Positions 1-11,739 of a stretch of 64,000 nt of DNA are shown here, piece by piece. The notes below the pieces were generated by a model. That model was not told the DNA's origin. It saw only the letters and a list, made by a program, of their open reading frames with translations, and did not search any database. How positions within the stretch are numbered: the stretch's first letter is position 1; each line of letters starts with the position of its first letter. Source of the stretch: Eleusine coracana subsp. coracana. Lineage: Eukaryota > Streptophyta > Magnoliopsida > Poales > Poaceae. The translations under genes and the position numbers were made by a program. The stretch is taken from assembly GCA_032690845.1 (NCBI GenBank), contig CM064429.1, positions 17,144,569-17,208,568 on the forward strand. Direction: 5' to 3'.

Positions 1-51
1 ACCACTCACCTCTCGTTGTAGGATCCCGCTTTTTGTATTGCTTGTGTTTCT

Positions 52-1200
52 ATGGCAGAAAACAGCTCAAAGTCGGAGGAGCTCACCCTCCAGGATGTCC
101 AGACACAGGTTGATGGTCTACAAAATGACATGAAGACGATGCACGAGAGACTTGACTCTACGGTCACTTCGTCGAATGAGCGTTTTGATCAACTGGACCT
201 CGCTGATACGGCTGCCCGCACCACGCTCGCAACGATCATGACTCGTCTTGAGGCCATGTCGACGCAGCTTGGGACCATGACGATGCAGCTCACGGAGTTG
301 CAAAATGCACGTGACTACGACGCCGACACCGAGCAGGATGATGACAATCACCGTGGTCATGCTCGAAAGGTACGTGTTCCTATTAATGATTCTTTTGCCA
401 AAATAAAATTTCGTATTCCCACTTTTAATGGAAAATATGATCCGGGTGCTTATCTTGATTGGGAATTAGAGGTTGAAAAATTTTTTGCGTGCCATGATAT
501 TCCTGCTAATTTACAAGTTAAGGCTGCTATTAGTAAATTTACTGATTTTGCTTTACTTTGGTGGCGTGAGTATAGACAAAGATATCCTGATAATATTCCA
601 GCCACTTGGATGGCATTAAAAGCTGCTATGCGTCATCGTTTTGTGCCGTCATATTATGCTAGAGATTTGCTTAATCAAATGCAGCGTTTTCAACAAGGTT
701 CACTTTCCGTAGAGGATTATTATCAAGCTTTGCAAAAGGGTATGATTCGCTGTGGTTTAGTTGAACTGGATGATGCTGCTATGGCTTGCTTTAAGGGTGG
801 GTTAAATCATGAAATTCAGTACATTCTTGTTTATAAGAATTATGATGATATGACCACCTTATTTGAATATGCTTGTAAAGCTGAACATGTGTAGGATCGA
901 TAATCTTCGTCATGACCTAACATTTTTGTAGGGTCCAAGACGCCTTCAGCTCCACGGTCGACACTTTCTTCCACATCGCGCGACCACTCCTCGACCACGT
1001 CCAAGTCGAGTGCTCCATCCACGGCCAAATCTACCTCGATCGTGTCATGCTCCTCGTCGTCTGGACGAGCTCGTGATATTCAGTGTCACCGTTGCCGAGG
1101 ATTTGGTCATGTGATACGCGATTGTCCAAATAAACGAACTATGTTGATTCGTGACGACGGTGGGTATTCTTCTGCTAGTGATTCTGAGGATATTCAGTAG
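52..1200 (+). pseudogene. gag: gypsy gag (capsid plus zinc knuckle), interrupted by stops
   Basis: Gag forms the capsid that packages element RNA in the cytoplasm. The first 280 codons hold an N-terminal coiled-coil-like part (residues about 10-80) and a retrotransposon gag core with FRIPTFNGKYDPGAYLDWE and a WWREY motif. The frame stops at 892 (TAG) and 901 (TAA), then continues through a serine/arginine/threonine-rich linker to a CCHC zinc knuckle at 1084-1125 (Cys-X2-Cys-X4-His-X4-Cys), and stops again at 1198 (TAG). The ATG at 52 is the natural start because the MAENS-type N-terminus leads straight into the coiled coil. Each stop is one transition from a sense codon, suggesting decay after insertion. 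Confidence 0.88.
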
Positions 1201-1203
1201 ACT

Positions 1204-2853
1204 ATGCTTGCCACTAATCATGCAGATAATACGGAGCTTCATGTCGACTCTAGTGCCGCCGACAGGTATGCAACTCTTGTTGTGCAATGTGTTCTTAGTA
1301 CACAGGTTGTTCAGGATGAAAAGCATCAGCGCCACAATATTTTTCATATCAAAGGCGTTGTGCAAGAACGAGCGGTCCGTATAATCATCGATGGTGGCAG
1401 TTGCAAAAATTTGGCTAGTACGACCTTGGTGGAGCAGTTGTCATTGCCAACAAGGAAGCACCCACATCCTTATCATGTTCAATGGCTTAATGATGGCGGC
1501 AAAATAAAGGTAACGCGCTCGGTACATGTTCCTTTCTCTCTTGGCGCCTATTCTGATTTTGTAGATTGTGATGTTGTTCCAATGGAAGCATGCTCTTTGT
1601 TACTTGGCCGTCCTTGGCAATATGATGTTGATAGTGTTCATCATGGTCGCTCCAATTATTATTCCTTCATGTTTAAGGGTCAGAAAATTGTTATTCATCC
1701 TATGACACCTGAACAAGTTCTTAAAGATGATATTGCTCGAGCGATAAAAGCTGCAAAATTGGTTACATCGCCTCCTGTTGCACCTGTTCAACATGAGATC
1801 AAATTGAATAACCCTATCTTGCTTGCTACACGTGCTGATTTTGATGAATTACATGATGTTAATCTGCTTTGCTATGCGCTAGTTTGCTCTCGTATGCTTG
1901 TTTCACTAGATGAGGTGCCTATGTTGCATATTCCTCCTGTTGTTGCTAACCTTTTGCATGACTATAAAGATGTTTTTTCCGCTGAATTGCCACTGGATCT
2001 TCCTCCTATTCGTGGCATAGAACATCAAATTGATTTAATTCCAGGCGCACAGCTTCCTAATCACGCCCCGTACCGTACAAATCCTGAGGAGACAAAAGAA
2101 ATTCAGCGTCAAGTGCAGGCATTGCTTGATAAAGGTTACATTCATGAGTCTCTCAGCTCTTGTTCGGTTCCTGTTTTGCTTGTTCCTAAGAAAGATGGTT
2201 CTTGGCATATGTGTGTAGATTGTCGTGCAATTAACAATATTACAATTCATTATCGATATCCTATACCACGCCTTGATAATATGCTTGATGAACTTAGTGG
2301 TGCAACAATTTTCTCTAAGGTTGATTTGCGTAGTGGTTACCATCAGATAAGAATGAAATTAGGAGATGAATGGAAAACAACTTTTAAAACTAAATTTGGC
2401 TTATATGAATGGTTGGTTATGCCGTTTGGATTGTCTAATGCTCCTAGCACTTTTATGCGCTTAATGAATGAAGTTCTTCGGCCTTTCATTGGAATATTTG
2501 TTGTTGTCTATTTTAATGATATCCTTATATACAGCAAATCCATGAATGAGCATTTAGATCATTTGCGTGCTGTTTTTGATGCTTTGCGTGCTGCTCACTT
2601 GTTTGGGAACATGGATAAATGCACTTTTTGCACGCAACGTGTTTTGTTTCTTGGATATGTTGTTACTCCACAGGGCATTGAGGTGGATAGCAGTAAGGTG
2701 GACGCCATTCAGAGTTGGTCCCAACCGACGACGGTTACACAGGTTCGCAGTTTTCTTGGTCTTGCAGGCTTCTATCGTCTTTTTGTGCGGGATTTCAGTT
2801 CTACTGCTGCACCATTACATGAGCTGACCAAGAAGGGTGCGCCATTTGAGTAG
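1204..2853 (+). pseudogene. pol: gypsy pol: aspartic protease and reverse transcriptase
   Basis: The same frame as gag continues. A retropepsin-like segment has IIIDGGSCKNL (about 1381-1413) and LLLGRPW (about 1597-1617). The reverse transcriptase follows from about 2000, with LDKGYIHES, VPKKDGSWHMCVDCRAIN, FSKVDLRSGYHQI, MPFGLSNAPSTF and LGYVVTPQGIEVD. The catalytic box at 2509-2520 reads Tyr-Phe-Asn-Asp instead of the usual Tyr-Phe-Asp-Asp, so one metal-binding Asp has become Asn (AAT at 2515-2517). The frame ends in a TAG at 2851 inside the RT-RNase H connection. The true upstream start is the gag ATG, so the ATG at 1204 is not a real start. Confidence 0.92.
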
Positions 2854-4524
2854 GGCGCACCACAAGACGACGCATTCAACACTTTAAAGGAATAGTTAAC
2901 TCATGCTCCTCTCTTACAATTGCCTAATTTTAATAAAGTGTTTGAATTGGAATGTGATGCTAGTGGAATTGGTTTGGGTGCTGTTTTGTTGCAAGATCAT
3001 AAACCCATTGCTTATGTTAGTGAGAAGTTAAGTGGTGCTGCTCTTAAATATTCCACTTATGATAAAGAACTTTATGCTTTAGTAAGAACTTTGCAAACAT
3101 GGCAGCATTATTTATGGCCTCGTGAATTTATTATTCATTCTGATCATGAGGCTTTGAAACATATTAGAACCCAAACTAATCTGAACCGTCGTCATGCTAA
3201 ATGGGTTGAATTTATTGAATCTTTTCCGTACATCATTAAACATAAAAACGGGAAGGAAAATGTGATTGTCGATGCTTTGTCTCGTCGTTATATGATGCTG
3301 TCCCAATTAGACTTTAAAATCTTTGGTTTGCAAGCTTTGAAAGATCAATATGTGAATGATGCTGATTTTCGTGATATTATGATGCATTGTAAGGATGGCA
3401 AACCTTGGGGCAAATTTCATATGCAGGATGGGTTCTTGTTTCATGCTAAGAAGCTATGTATTCTAGGTAGCTCGGTTCGTCTTTTGTTGTTACAGGAGGT
3501 GCATGGAGGTGGTCTTATGGGTCACTTCGGCGTTTTCAAGACACATGAGGTGTTGGCCGACCATTTCTTTTGGCCACGGATGCGCCGTGATGTTGAGCGC
3601 CTTGTTGCACACTGTATTACATGTCAAAAAGCTAAATCTCGTTTGGGTAATCATGGTTTGTATATGCCCTTGCCTGTTCCCTCTTCTCCTTGGCATGATA
3701 TTTCGATGGATTTTGTTTTGGGATTGCCTTGCACTAAGAAGGGGAGGGATAGTATTTTTGTGGTTGTTGATCGTTTCTCTAAAATGGCTCACTTTATACC
3801 TTGTCATAAAACTGATGATGCCTCAAATGTTGCTGAATTGTTCTTTAGAGAGATTGTTAGATTGCATGGAATTCCTAAAACAATTGTCTCTGATCGTGAT
3901 GCTAAGTTTCTAAGTTATTTTTGGCGTTCTCTTTGGAATAAATTAGGAACTAAGCTGCTGTTTAGTACTACTTGTCATCCTCAAACTGATGGGCAAACTG
4001 AGGTAGTAAATAGAACTTTGTCTGCTATGATTAGAGCTGTTCTAGATAAAAACTTGAGACGTTGGGAAGATTGTTTACCTCATGTTGAATTTGCTTATAA
4101 TCGTGCTACACATTCTGCCACTAAGATGTGTCCTTTTGAGGTTGTTTATGGCTATGTTCCTAGGGTGCCTATTGATTTGTTTGCTATTGATGCTGAAGAT
4201 GAACCACATGTTGATGCTCTTGCTCATATTGATCACATGAAACAATTGCATGAAGAAACACAACACAACATTGCCGTTGCTAATAAAAAGTATCAAGTTG
4301 CTGGTAGTAAAGATAGAAAACATATTTCTTTTGAACCTGGTGATTTGGTTTGGTTGCACTTGCGTAAAGATAGATTTCCTACTTTGCGTCGTTCTAAATT
4401 GATGCCTCGTGTTGCTGGTCCTTTTAAAGTGCTAACCAAGATTAACGATAATGCTTATGTTCTTGACTTGCCCATGGAGTTTGGTGTTTCCACTAGTTTT
4501 AATGTTGCAGATTTGAAACCATGA
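2854..4524 (+). pseudogene. pol: gypsy pol: RNase H and integrase
   Basis: The pol frame continues from the TAG at 2851 through another TAG at 2892. RNase H shows the DASGIGLGAVL, Glu of YDKELYAL and HSDHEAL motifs (about 2950-3160). Integrase has a His-His-Cys-Cys zinc-binding region (about 3510-3630), then the catalytic core with SMDFVLGLP, VSDRDAKF and a Glu within TDGQTEVVNRT, giving the expected D-D-E set. The C-terminal GPY/F-like segment lies at about 4390-4520. Catalytic residues of RNase H and integrase look preserved, unlike those of RT. The frame ends at a TGA at 4522. Confidence 0.92.
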
Positions 4525-4774
4525 TGAGTTGCCGTCGAGGACGACTTCACTTCAAGAAGGGGAGGATGATGAGGACATCAACGACATACAATTAATAACG
4601 ACGAAAGATGGCGCGCCAAACCAAGTTGTCACGCCTCCACCTCTCGTCGTCGCGCCCCCTCGAGTTACCGATCCATCTTCTAATGAGACAACGACGTACA
4701 AGGGCCCAATCACTAGAGCTCGAGCCCAGCAATTGAAGACGGTTTTGATGCTAAGGAACGACAGCCCAGGATGA
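4525..4774 (+). pseudogene. gypsy pol C-terminal tail in shifted frame
   Basis: An acidic tail (GEDDEDIND) and a GPITRARAQQL motif, common at the end of grass gypsy polyproteins, are read in a frame different from the integrase frame. A small deletion near 4522 separates them. The stop is at 4772-4774. Confidence 0.75.
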
Positions 4775-5206
4775 CGCTGCCTGAAGGCCCACGTGGCCCA
4801 AGTCGCGCGACTCCCTCTCCACCGTGCGCCTCTCCACTTCAGCCGGCCCTAGACGCCTCGTCCTCCCCCTATTTAGTCAAGGGCTGCGCCCCTTGCAATT
4901 TTTGAGTTTTGTTTTAAGTTTAGCTTAGCTATACATCCGTCTCTCGACGTGAATTCAGAACTCCACCTTCGTGCAATATATCAGATTGCTCGCCTCTAAT
5001 TCTTGCTCGTTCTTCAATTGCGCGTAAGAATTGATCCTCGTGATCAGGTTGATCTTGTTTACCGCAAGGTTAATATCTTTCGGAAGTTGGTTCAGCGATT
5101 GCATTGGCGCTTCGGCTTGCTCGTCATAGTCGGATCGTGAGGGTCGACATCCACCAAATCGAAGTTATCTCCACTCGCTGAAAGATCGGGCACTCTACAC
5201 GTATCA
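4773..5206 (+). repeat. Probable 3' LTR of the gypsy element
   Basis: It directly follows the pol tail, starts with TG (TGACGCTGCC) and ends with CA (CACGTATCA at about 5206). It has a TATA-like TATTTAG near 4869 and pyrimidine-rich leader-type sequence. No second LTR is in the window, so both borders are inferred. Confidence 0.5.
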
Positions 5207-5752
5207 GCACCCGTGAGGTTGCAACCCCAAAGGCCAATAGGCCACAACAACTCATCAAATTCCCTTCTACGTAGACAGGTACACCTATGAAACTCATTTG
5301 ATCAATAATTTCACTGAAGGCAAGGACTCATCATGCTGTTGTCACCGCATTGGGCTCGTGCCAAGTTGTCATCCTATCAAGGCATCACGCTGGCGGCAGA
5401 GGAATGAAATGGTTTGAGACCTAAGTCACAAAGTTCCCGAAATGATAGAGTCGATAAATGGGAACGTGGTACGCCAACTCATCGCTGCCTCTCTCTTCTT
5501 CCAAAATAGATGACCATCACTGCTACAGATGGCTCACTGGTGGCCACCTTCTCGCATAGGGAGTAATAAAATGGATAGCCCTCATCCTCCTCTCCGCTCC
5601 AGTATCTTTTCCCCCATGGAATCCTTGTTTTTTACGGGGATGAGTTCCAACCAGCGACCGGGAAGGTGACCCGCATCATTCCGTTCCATGCTTTGGAACA
5701 AAGTTCTCGTGACGGTGTAAGCTTCATGACCATTGATGATTGGATCCCCGAG
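5207..5752. other. Unassigned spacer
   Basis: No coding signature, repeat or terminal structure is recognised here. Confidence 0.5.
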
Positions 5753-7289
5753 GTGTGGATGTTTTGGTGATTAATGACAACTATGAAATTATGGAATAAT
5801 ATCTACATGAGTGTTGTCTATGCATGGATCATCTCTAAACTCTATTACAAATCTTATTGATGATGGTTGCTTTGGCGGTTGATGACAATGACCACAAGCA
5901 TGGAGGATTGATAAGCTTGATGGAGTCCAAGTGTTGATGGAGATAGATCAAGGCTAAGGACAAGAAATGGAGAAAGTATTTGGAACACTTATCTAGTTGT
6001 TAGGGCTTTGAGTCCATAGGAAAAACCGGACTATCAAGGGGGTCTAGGTCATGTCTCTTAGGTCATGCTAGTCGGTGATGTGTATAGATGCTCAATGAAA
6101 TCACAAGCACTAGGTGACAATGGAGAAGCCAAGGAGCTGTTGGAAGAAGCCGGGAAATGAAGTCAAGCGTGGACGAGGAGTTTCAGCTTCTGGACAGAGT
6201 GACCGGATAGAAGGTCAGTAGTGACCGGACTGTACGGTCATCGGGAGATCAAAGAGAACTCTGCGAGGAATTAGTCACCATGAAGACCCATAGAGACCGG
6301 ACGGTCAGGTCTGTATGGATAGGAGCTGGGATAGAGAGGTGCAGATTTGGGTGCTCTCTGGAATGAGCAGAAGGTGAAGAGACCAGATGGCCCGGTCAAG
6401 GAGTGACTGGACTATACTGTCAGTTGGCCCAGAAAGGTGATTTCATGGAGCAACGGCTAGTTTGAGGTTAGAAGCCTATATAACTTTGTTGCTAGGGTCT
6501 TGGAGACCTCTCTTGGCCAGTGAAATTGTTGGGAGCATTTGTTGGGAGCCAAGGGGAAAAGAGAGGAGCACTAGGAGAGGATATTGGATATCTTGAGAGT
6601 GCTAGTGAGAATAACTTGAGCATCTATATACATCTAAGGCTAGGGTGTCTTTGAGGATGTGATCTAGATTGTTACTTTTGGTCTATGGTGAGACCTAAAG
6701 CGGTTAGGTGTCGGTGATCGAGCCTATTGTGGTCGGTTGTAAAGGCCGTCAGACGTTTGTACACGGTTTGAGTCCGCCGTTGAAAGGGGAATCGATAATG
6801 AGCGCCTGTGTCAGCTCAGGGAGTCCGACAAGTTCTCGAGGGAGGTGAGCTTGTACCTTGGTGACAACAGTGACACAACCGTGTCTTTACTCCGAGAGTG
6901 ATTGCGGGCTCGTGTGCGAGAACTCCACTTGGTGGCGGGAGGGACCGACACATCTGTGGTAGTGGTACAAAAAGGATTAGGGGAAGGCGCCATCCTTCCG
7001 AGACTTCGGGAAAAAAAATATAAGCATCCCTTGACCCTTACTATTCTGCATTTGTGTGCTCTAGTGATTAGGTTGAATTGTGGCTTGCATAGGCTAGTGT
7101 TTTTAGCTTCCGCATTTGTACTCATCATGAACACTAGCATGTATAGGGTCTTGGCCTACTAGAATTATTAGGTTGCAACGATTGTCGAGATTTAGTGGAG
7201 TGAAATTAAAGTATTCGTAATCATGGTCGGCTTACCGATTCACCCCCCTCTCGGTATGCCTTCGGTCCTTACGGACGGGGAACATGGTC
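5753..7289 (+). repeat. LTR remnant or solo LTR of a further retrotransposon family
   Basis: It begins TGTGGATGTTTTGGTGATTA, a typical LTR start in grasses, and ends in a C-rich TTCACCCCCCTCTCGG segment and a 'ttcggtccttacgg' stretch like that at the end of the copia LTRs in this window. A TATATAA box lies at 6477-6483. Paired short inverted motifs (GACCGG...GGTCA) lie at 6201/6223 and 6381/6405, plus one at 6295. No PBS or internal region follows. Exact borders are uncertain. Confidence 0.5.
6477..6483 (+). promoter_or_regulatory. TATA box of the LTR remnant
   Basis: TATATAA, about 720 bp into the LTR-like segment, in the plus orientation like the LTR. Confidence 0.4.
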
Positions 7290-10200
7290 AGGTTCCACGT
7301 TCCCGGTGACTTAGGGTTTGACTGTTTTGCACATTAAGAAGAAATTGCTAGATGAAATCTACATTGATATCATACAACTGACTTCACATCTAGAACCAAA
7401 GGAAAGAAAAGGTCCAGAAAATGATTCAATATGACTTTATCGGACAAGAAGAAAATGTTGATAATAATGTAATGTAGATCTTGATTATATTGGTATAAAT
7501 TATTGCTTATGTATTTTATTACCACATTATATATATGGAAAATCCTTTGTATCATTTAATTTATATTTATATTGATGGAGCCTCACTTTATTGGCGCCCA
7601 AGTATTTGTATGTCAGGTTCAGGGGCTTTCTCAACTAGAGAAGATTGAGCTTTTCTATGAGAAAAAAAACAAGGTGACGGTCTTACTGCATGGGTCTGAG
7701 TTTTTTTTTCTCTCCTAAGTTCCTGACCGTGAACATTATGGTCAACACTAGCATTGTTATTGTGAATAATGATTTATGACACAGACACTGTCATTGCAAG
7801 CCTGGTTTTAACCTGCCTCATTTTCTCTACACTATTGAAACATATACTCAAAAGACCTGATTAAGATGGTGCCACGATTCAGCGCAAGATAAAATAAAAA
7901 TAAGCTCATGTCTATGATTTTTTATGAGGATTTTACTGTAGATCTAAGGAAACACACACCCTTTATTTACCTCATCCAATGGTTTAGATTTAAATCATGA
8001 TACCTTCTCGACCCACCAATATCATGAGTATCATATAGATATATCATAAGTATCATATTGGCAATATAGGAATTACAGCACTCACAAACTTGTGATATTT
8101 ATATTTTCTAATATGAAACAAATGTCATGTGTTTACTCTCATATCGTTTTTATTCTGCTGAGGAATTAACTTGTACATTACCAAGTAATTACAGTTAATG
8201 CCATGTCAAATGAACGATTAGATCTAAATCATGATACTTCAATTTTATATGTATCATGGTCTATTGAAATGTGCTCTTTTTTATTGCTTAGAACAAACTT
8301 ACCAATCCCTGCCTTGCTGATTACTCACGTCTTGAGAGCATGATCTAGTTCAGGAGACAAAGAATCCCGCAAAAAGACATCAAGATGAGGTCAAATTATT
8401 TGGGTTCACCATAGTAAAGACATCGTCGAGATGATCACAATGGATATACACCACAAAATGCATACTTGTCAAACCAAAATTTTAAATCGATCAGACTGGT
8501 TTGGACTACTGCACACCCCTACAAAATTGGTCCGACCAATCGATTGCACGGGTGATTCATGGATAAGTCTGAGTTTTACACACTATGTATATATATAAAG
8601 GGCTACGGTCTATCGAGAAGAGATCCAACTTAATTAGATGTATCAATTTTCTTTCATGTTTTCTTCTTTACATTCAATCCCCTCTTACTATTCATCTATG
8701 GATATCCACGACCATTGATGGCATCCTAAGGCTCGCTGATTGACCTGGGCATGCCGATGACATCCATCAGGCCGTCCCTTACAGAGGAAGCATTTACATT
8801 CTTTGCTAATTTTCTCATAAACAAGTCATTCTTCACCAAGTTAGTGTGTTGTTTGTCTCTTTATTTTTTTTTTGTAAACATAGACGCCCTCACCGTGAAT
8901 GCGTGATAGTTACCCCTCTTTTGGGTGATCTATGAGAAAACCAATCTGGTCGGTTTGCCCTAATAGTCGAATCGATATTCATGGGACAACATCACGGTTT
9001 GCTGTTTCGTGAATCGCACAAATGCGTTCTCGTGTAGCGGGTGTTTTAGCGTCAATAGATGCATACTAACCGTCCAAACAGGTTTTGTTCTCTGATTGAT
9101 GTTCACATTCACACTGGTACAGATATATATAGTTCTTGGCTGTGACTGGGGATGTACCTATCAGAATCGATGAGTAACGATTGGAGAGAGAGAGAGAGAG
9201 AGAGAGAGAGGTAATGGCCAACCTCGAAAGCCTCATGCATGCACGACAGAACAACACAATTATTAATGGACTAGAAGAAGTGCGGCTCACAAAAATAACG
9301 GAGACAATATGACCATATAAGTTCAAAATATGTTGGTGACTATGGACACAAAACGTTTTCCTCTCCTATACATGTTAGCATACTACTAGCCTAGAGCACT
9401 ATATTGTGTTAAATCAATATGTACAATCAGATAATTGCACGATTTTGTTATTTAAAGACTCAATTATTTTAGAACCTTTTAATTTTGAGCTCTAAATACT
9501 TTTGTTGCTATCACTACAGTGGATCCGCCCCTTTTGTGATGATGAAATTTGGTTGAACTTTTAATTTTTATGCTCGGCCCTCGTGAGCAGGGGAGAGGCG
9601 AGGGCGAGTTCAGTGGTAACGCATGAGAGGTGAGAGGATTCCGTCGGATGGGCCAGCTACGCCTAATGCAAGCCTTGCTTGCTGGAAACGCTCACAATCG
9701 GAGTTTTCAGCAATGCATGCTATCAGGACGCTTTTGCATTGCTGGGGGCGGGCTAGTGGGCTGTACGAGCAATCAAACAGTGCGAAAAGGTATTTTCCTG
9801 CATTCGCTAAGCCTTGCTACTCCAATACAGGAATCCAAACACATCCTAAAGTTTTATTTGCATCCCTACTGCCAACTTGTGATGAAATTCGTGGTACTAC
9901 AGGCATCACTAATGTTAGCGTTAGAATAAACATGGTGACGAAATGTCTTTCAGCACAAATATTACTGACATTTTGTGTCATCATAATGTCAGTATAAATG
10001 CATATAAATAGTGATTTGCTTTCATCACCATAGTTTGTCACAGTGGTCTTGATAACCCTTGTAGAGTTGTAGTGCTGTGGTCCTGTTTTTAGATGCATTT
10101 ATTTTAACATCGATTGTTGTGGATATGATTTTGGTTACTGACAGTATGATTATTGCCTGCAGTGCATGTACTGTTGCAATACCGAATGATGAAAACAAAT

Positions 10201-10344
10201 TATTAATGTGTTTTTTTCACACTTATGGCAAATAAATACATTTGTGTACATTATTGAAATAAACCTTGAAATTCCAACAGAAATTTTGCATCTCAACAAG
10301 AAGCCCAAATTTTACTAATCACAAAACAAAAAGCCTGAATTTTA
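7290..10344. other. Intergenic DNA without recognised genes
   Basis: AT-rich sequence with only short chance open frames. The one clear feature is the GA microsatellite. A GC-richer patch at 9580-9800 has no recognisable product. Confidence 0.5.
9184..9210 (+). repeat. (GA)n microsatellite
   Basis: An uninterrupted run of about 13 GA units. Confidence 0.95.
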
Positions 10345-10712
10345 CTATGGGCAATTAGGGTTCTTTCCGGGCTCTCCATAGTAGATGTATGTTCCCAAGT
10401 CGCTATTGTTGTTATTTTGCACATTATAACAGTTAGGCTGCTCAATTATTAAGCTCACATTACCTGGTGATTTGAGATTGATGGATGAATCCATCACTTC
10501 GATGTTCTTTATGTAGCTAGCTTTGCTGAATCCTTCATCTGGAAAGTGGCCACTACCCATTTGTGTTGATGTTTGGTTTGCATCAGGGGAGTAAACCTCT
10601 CGACCCCACATGATCCTGAAGGCACCATCTGCCAAGTAGGAGAAGATGAATGATGGCCAGTAGCCCAATATATAGCTATCTAGTTGTAGCCACCATTGTC
10701 ATCCTTTGTATC
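10345..10712 (-). pseudogene. Neprosin-domain (DUF239) protein, last exon, broken
   Basis: Neprosin-family proteins are secreted glutamic endopeptidases with an N-terminal activation peptide. This minus-strand segment encodes the family C-terminus: WWLQLDSYILGYWPSF, a TSTQMGSGHFPDEGF segment, and the end YYGEPGKNPNCP followed by TAG (10345-10347). A splice acceptor (TTTGTAG on the minus strand) precedes the exon at 10713. One base is missing just before the two Trp codons (near 10695), so the acceptor-proximal codons and the rest are in different frames. Earlier exons are not adjacent; related ones lie at 17309-17996 on the same strand. It is either the separated 3' end of that gene or a second copy. 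Confidence 0.85.
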
Positions 10713-10977
10713 CTACAAATACAAGCATATTTGATGGGCGGGATAAATGATCAGGGGATATAGTATACCCTTGTCAGTGCCAAAATCATGCAAGCACAAG
10801 TGCCAGTTCATGCGGTTTTTATCTTTTGAAAGTTATTGGCCTTTGATGAAAATGACTTGCAAATTCAAATGCAAATTTCAGCTTCTAGGCGAAGCTATCA
10901 GTCTACAAGATAATAATTAAGAGTTTTATTACTAGTGGTAATTAGCATAATATTTTGGTAATTTGTACTAGTATCTA

Positions 10978-11288
10978 AGGTCCTGTTTGGATTCATAACA
11001 GTTTCTTAAAAACTGGTTTTTATTTTTAGTTTTTTAAAACTGGTTTCTAAATAAAAATTGGGTGGGAATGTTTGGATCCTAGTTTTTATAATCTATAAAC
11101 TAGCTTTTGGATAATTAATGCATTAGAATGAGGCAAAAACTGTCATTAGCTAGGTTGAACCAAATTATGTGTTTCTTAAAAACTCATAATCTAGTTTATA
11201 GAAACTGGCATAAAAACTAATATGTTAGGAGGCACTCTAGTTTCTAGAAACCAGTTTCTTAAAAACTGAAGGGATCCAAACAGGGCCT
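10978..11288. mobile_element. MITE with TA target duplication
   Basis: The inverted ends read AGGTCCTGTTTGGAT at the left and, on the opposite strand at the right, AGGCCCTGTTTGGAT. The 311-bp element is flanked by TA on both sides (10976-10977 and 11289-11290). The inside has further inverted pieces rich in AAACTGGTTTCT. It has no coding capacity. The superfamily is not certain; a TA duplication fits Tc1/mariner-like elements. Confidence 0.8.
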
Positions 11289-11290
11289 TA

Positions 11291-11470
11291 TCACTAGTAA
11301 TTTCTAATGGTACAACTAGTAATTACAAGTAGTAAATTACTAGTGATAATCACATAATATTTCTATTGTTACTACTAGTATCTAATTACCACTAGTATTT
11401 TTTAATGGTACAACTAGTAATCACTGGTTGTACAATCTGTAATTACTACTGGTATTATATATCATAAAGA
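11291..11470. repeat. AT-rich repeats of ACTAGTAATTAC type
   Basis: Many diverged copies of ACTAGTAATTAC and its complement lie here and just left of the MITE (10926-10976). The MITE therefore inserted into an older repeat. Similar motifs make up the ends of the hAT-type MITE at 25423-25843. Confidence 0.55.
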
Positions 11471-11739
11471 TCCTCATAATATATTTCTCGCTATGCAACA
11501 TCATCAACCAACAGTTCTCTTCGCAAATTAGCAAAACTTGAGCTATCTTTGGTGGAACCTCAAGATTAGTGTTCTTGCTTTATTAAGAAGGCTTAATTAG
11601 GAGTGGTTGTATATGTACGGGGACAGCTGCGACTCTTTAGGGCCGGGCCCTTTTGGTTAATCTCGTTGTCAAGGGGATTTAGGGAATCGTGGGGGTTATA
11701 TGCCACAAGTCAAGTATGGATTTAATTAATAACCTCTAT

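Larger units (their letters stand above)
1..5206 (+). mobile_element. Ty3/gypsy LTR retrotransposon, 5' end outside window
   Basis: Gag, protease, reverse transcriptase, RNase H and integrase are encoded in order, followed by a pol tail and a probable 3' LTR. The order RT-RH-IN defines Ty3/gypsy. The 5' LTR and PBS lie left of the window. Almost all coding sequence lies in one frame, interrupted by in-frame stops at 892, 901, 1198, 2851 and 2892 and a frame change near 4522, so the copy is inactive. I do not see a clear chromodomain and leave the clade open. Confidence 0.93.

Noticed and set aside
1151..1384. Overlapping frame within gypsy pol
   Set aside because: Alternative frame of the protease region, with no independent support.
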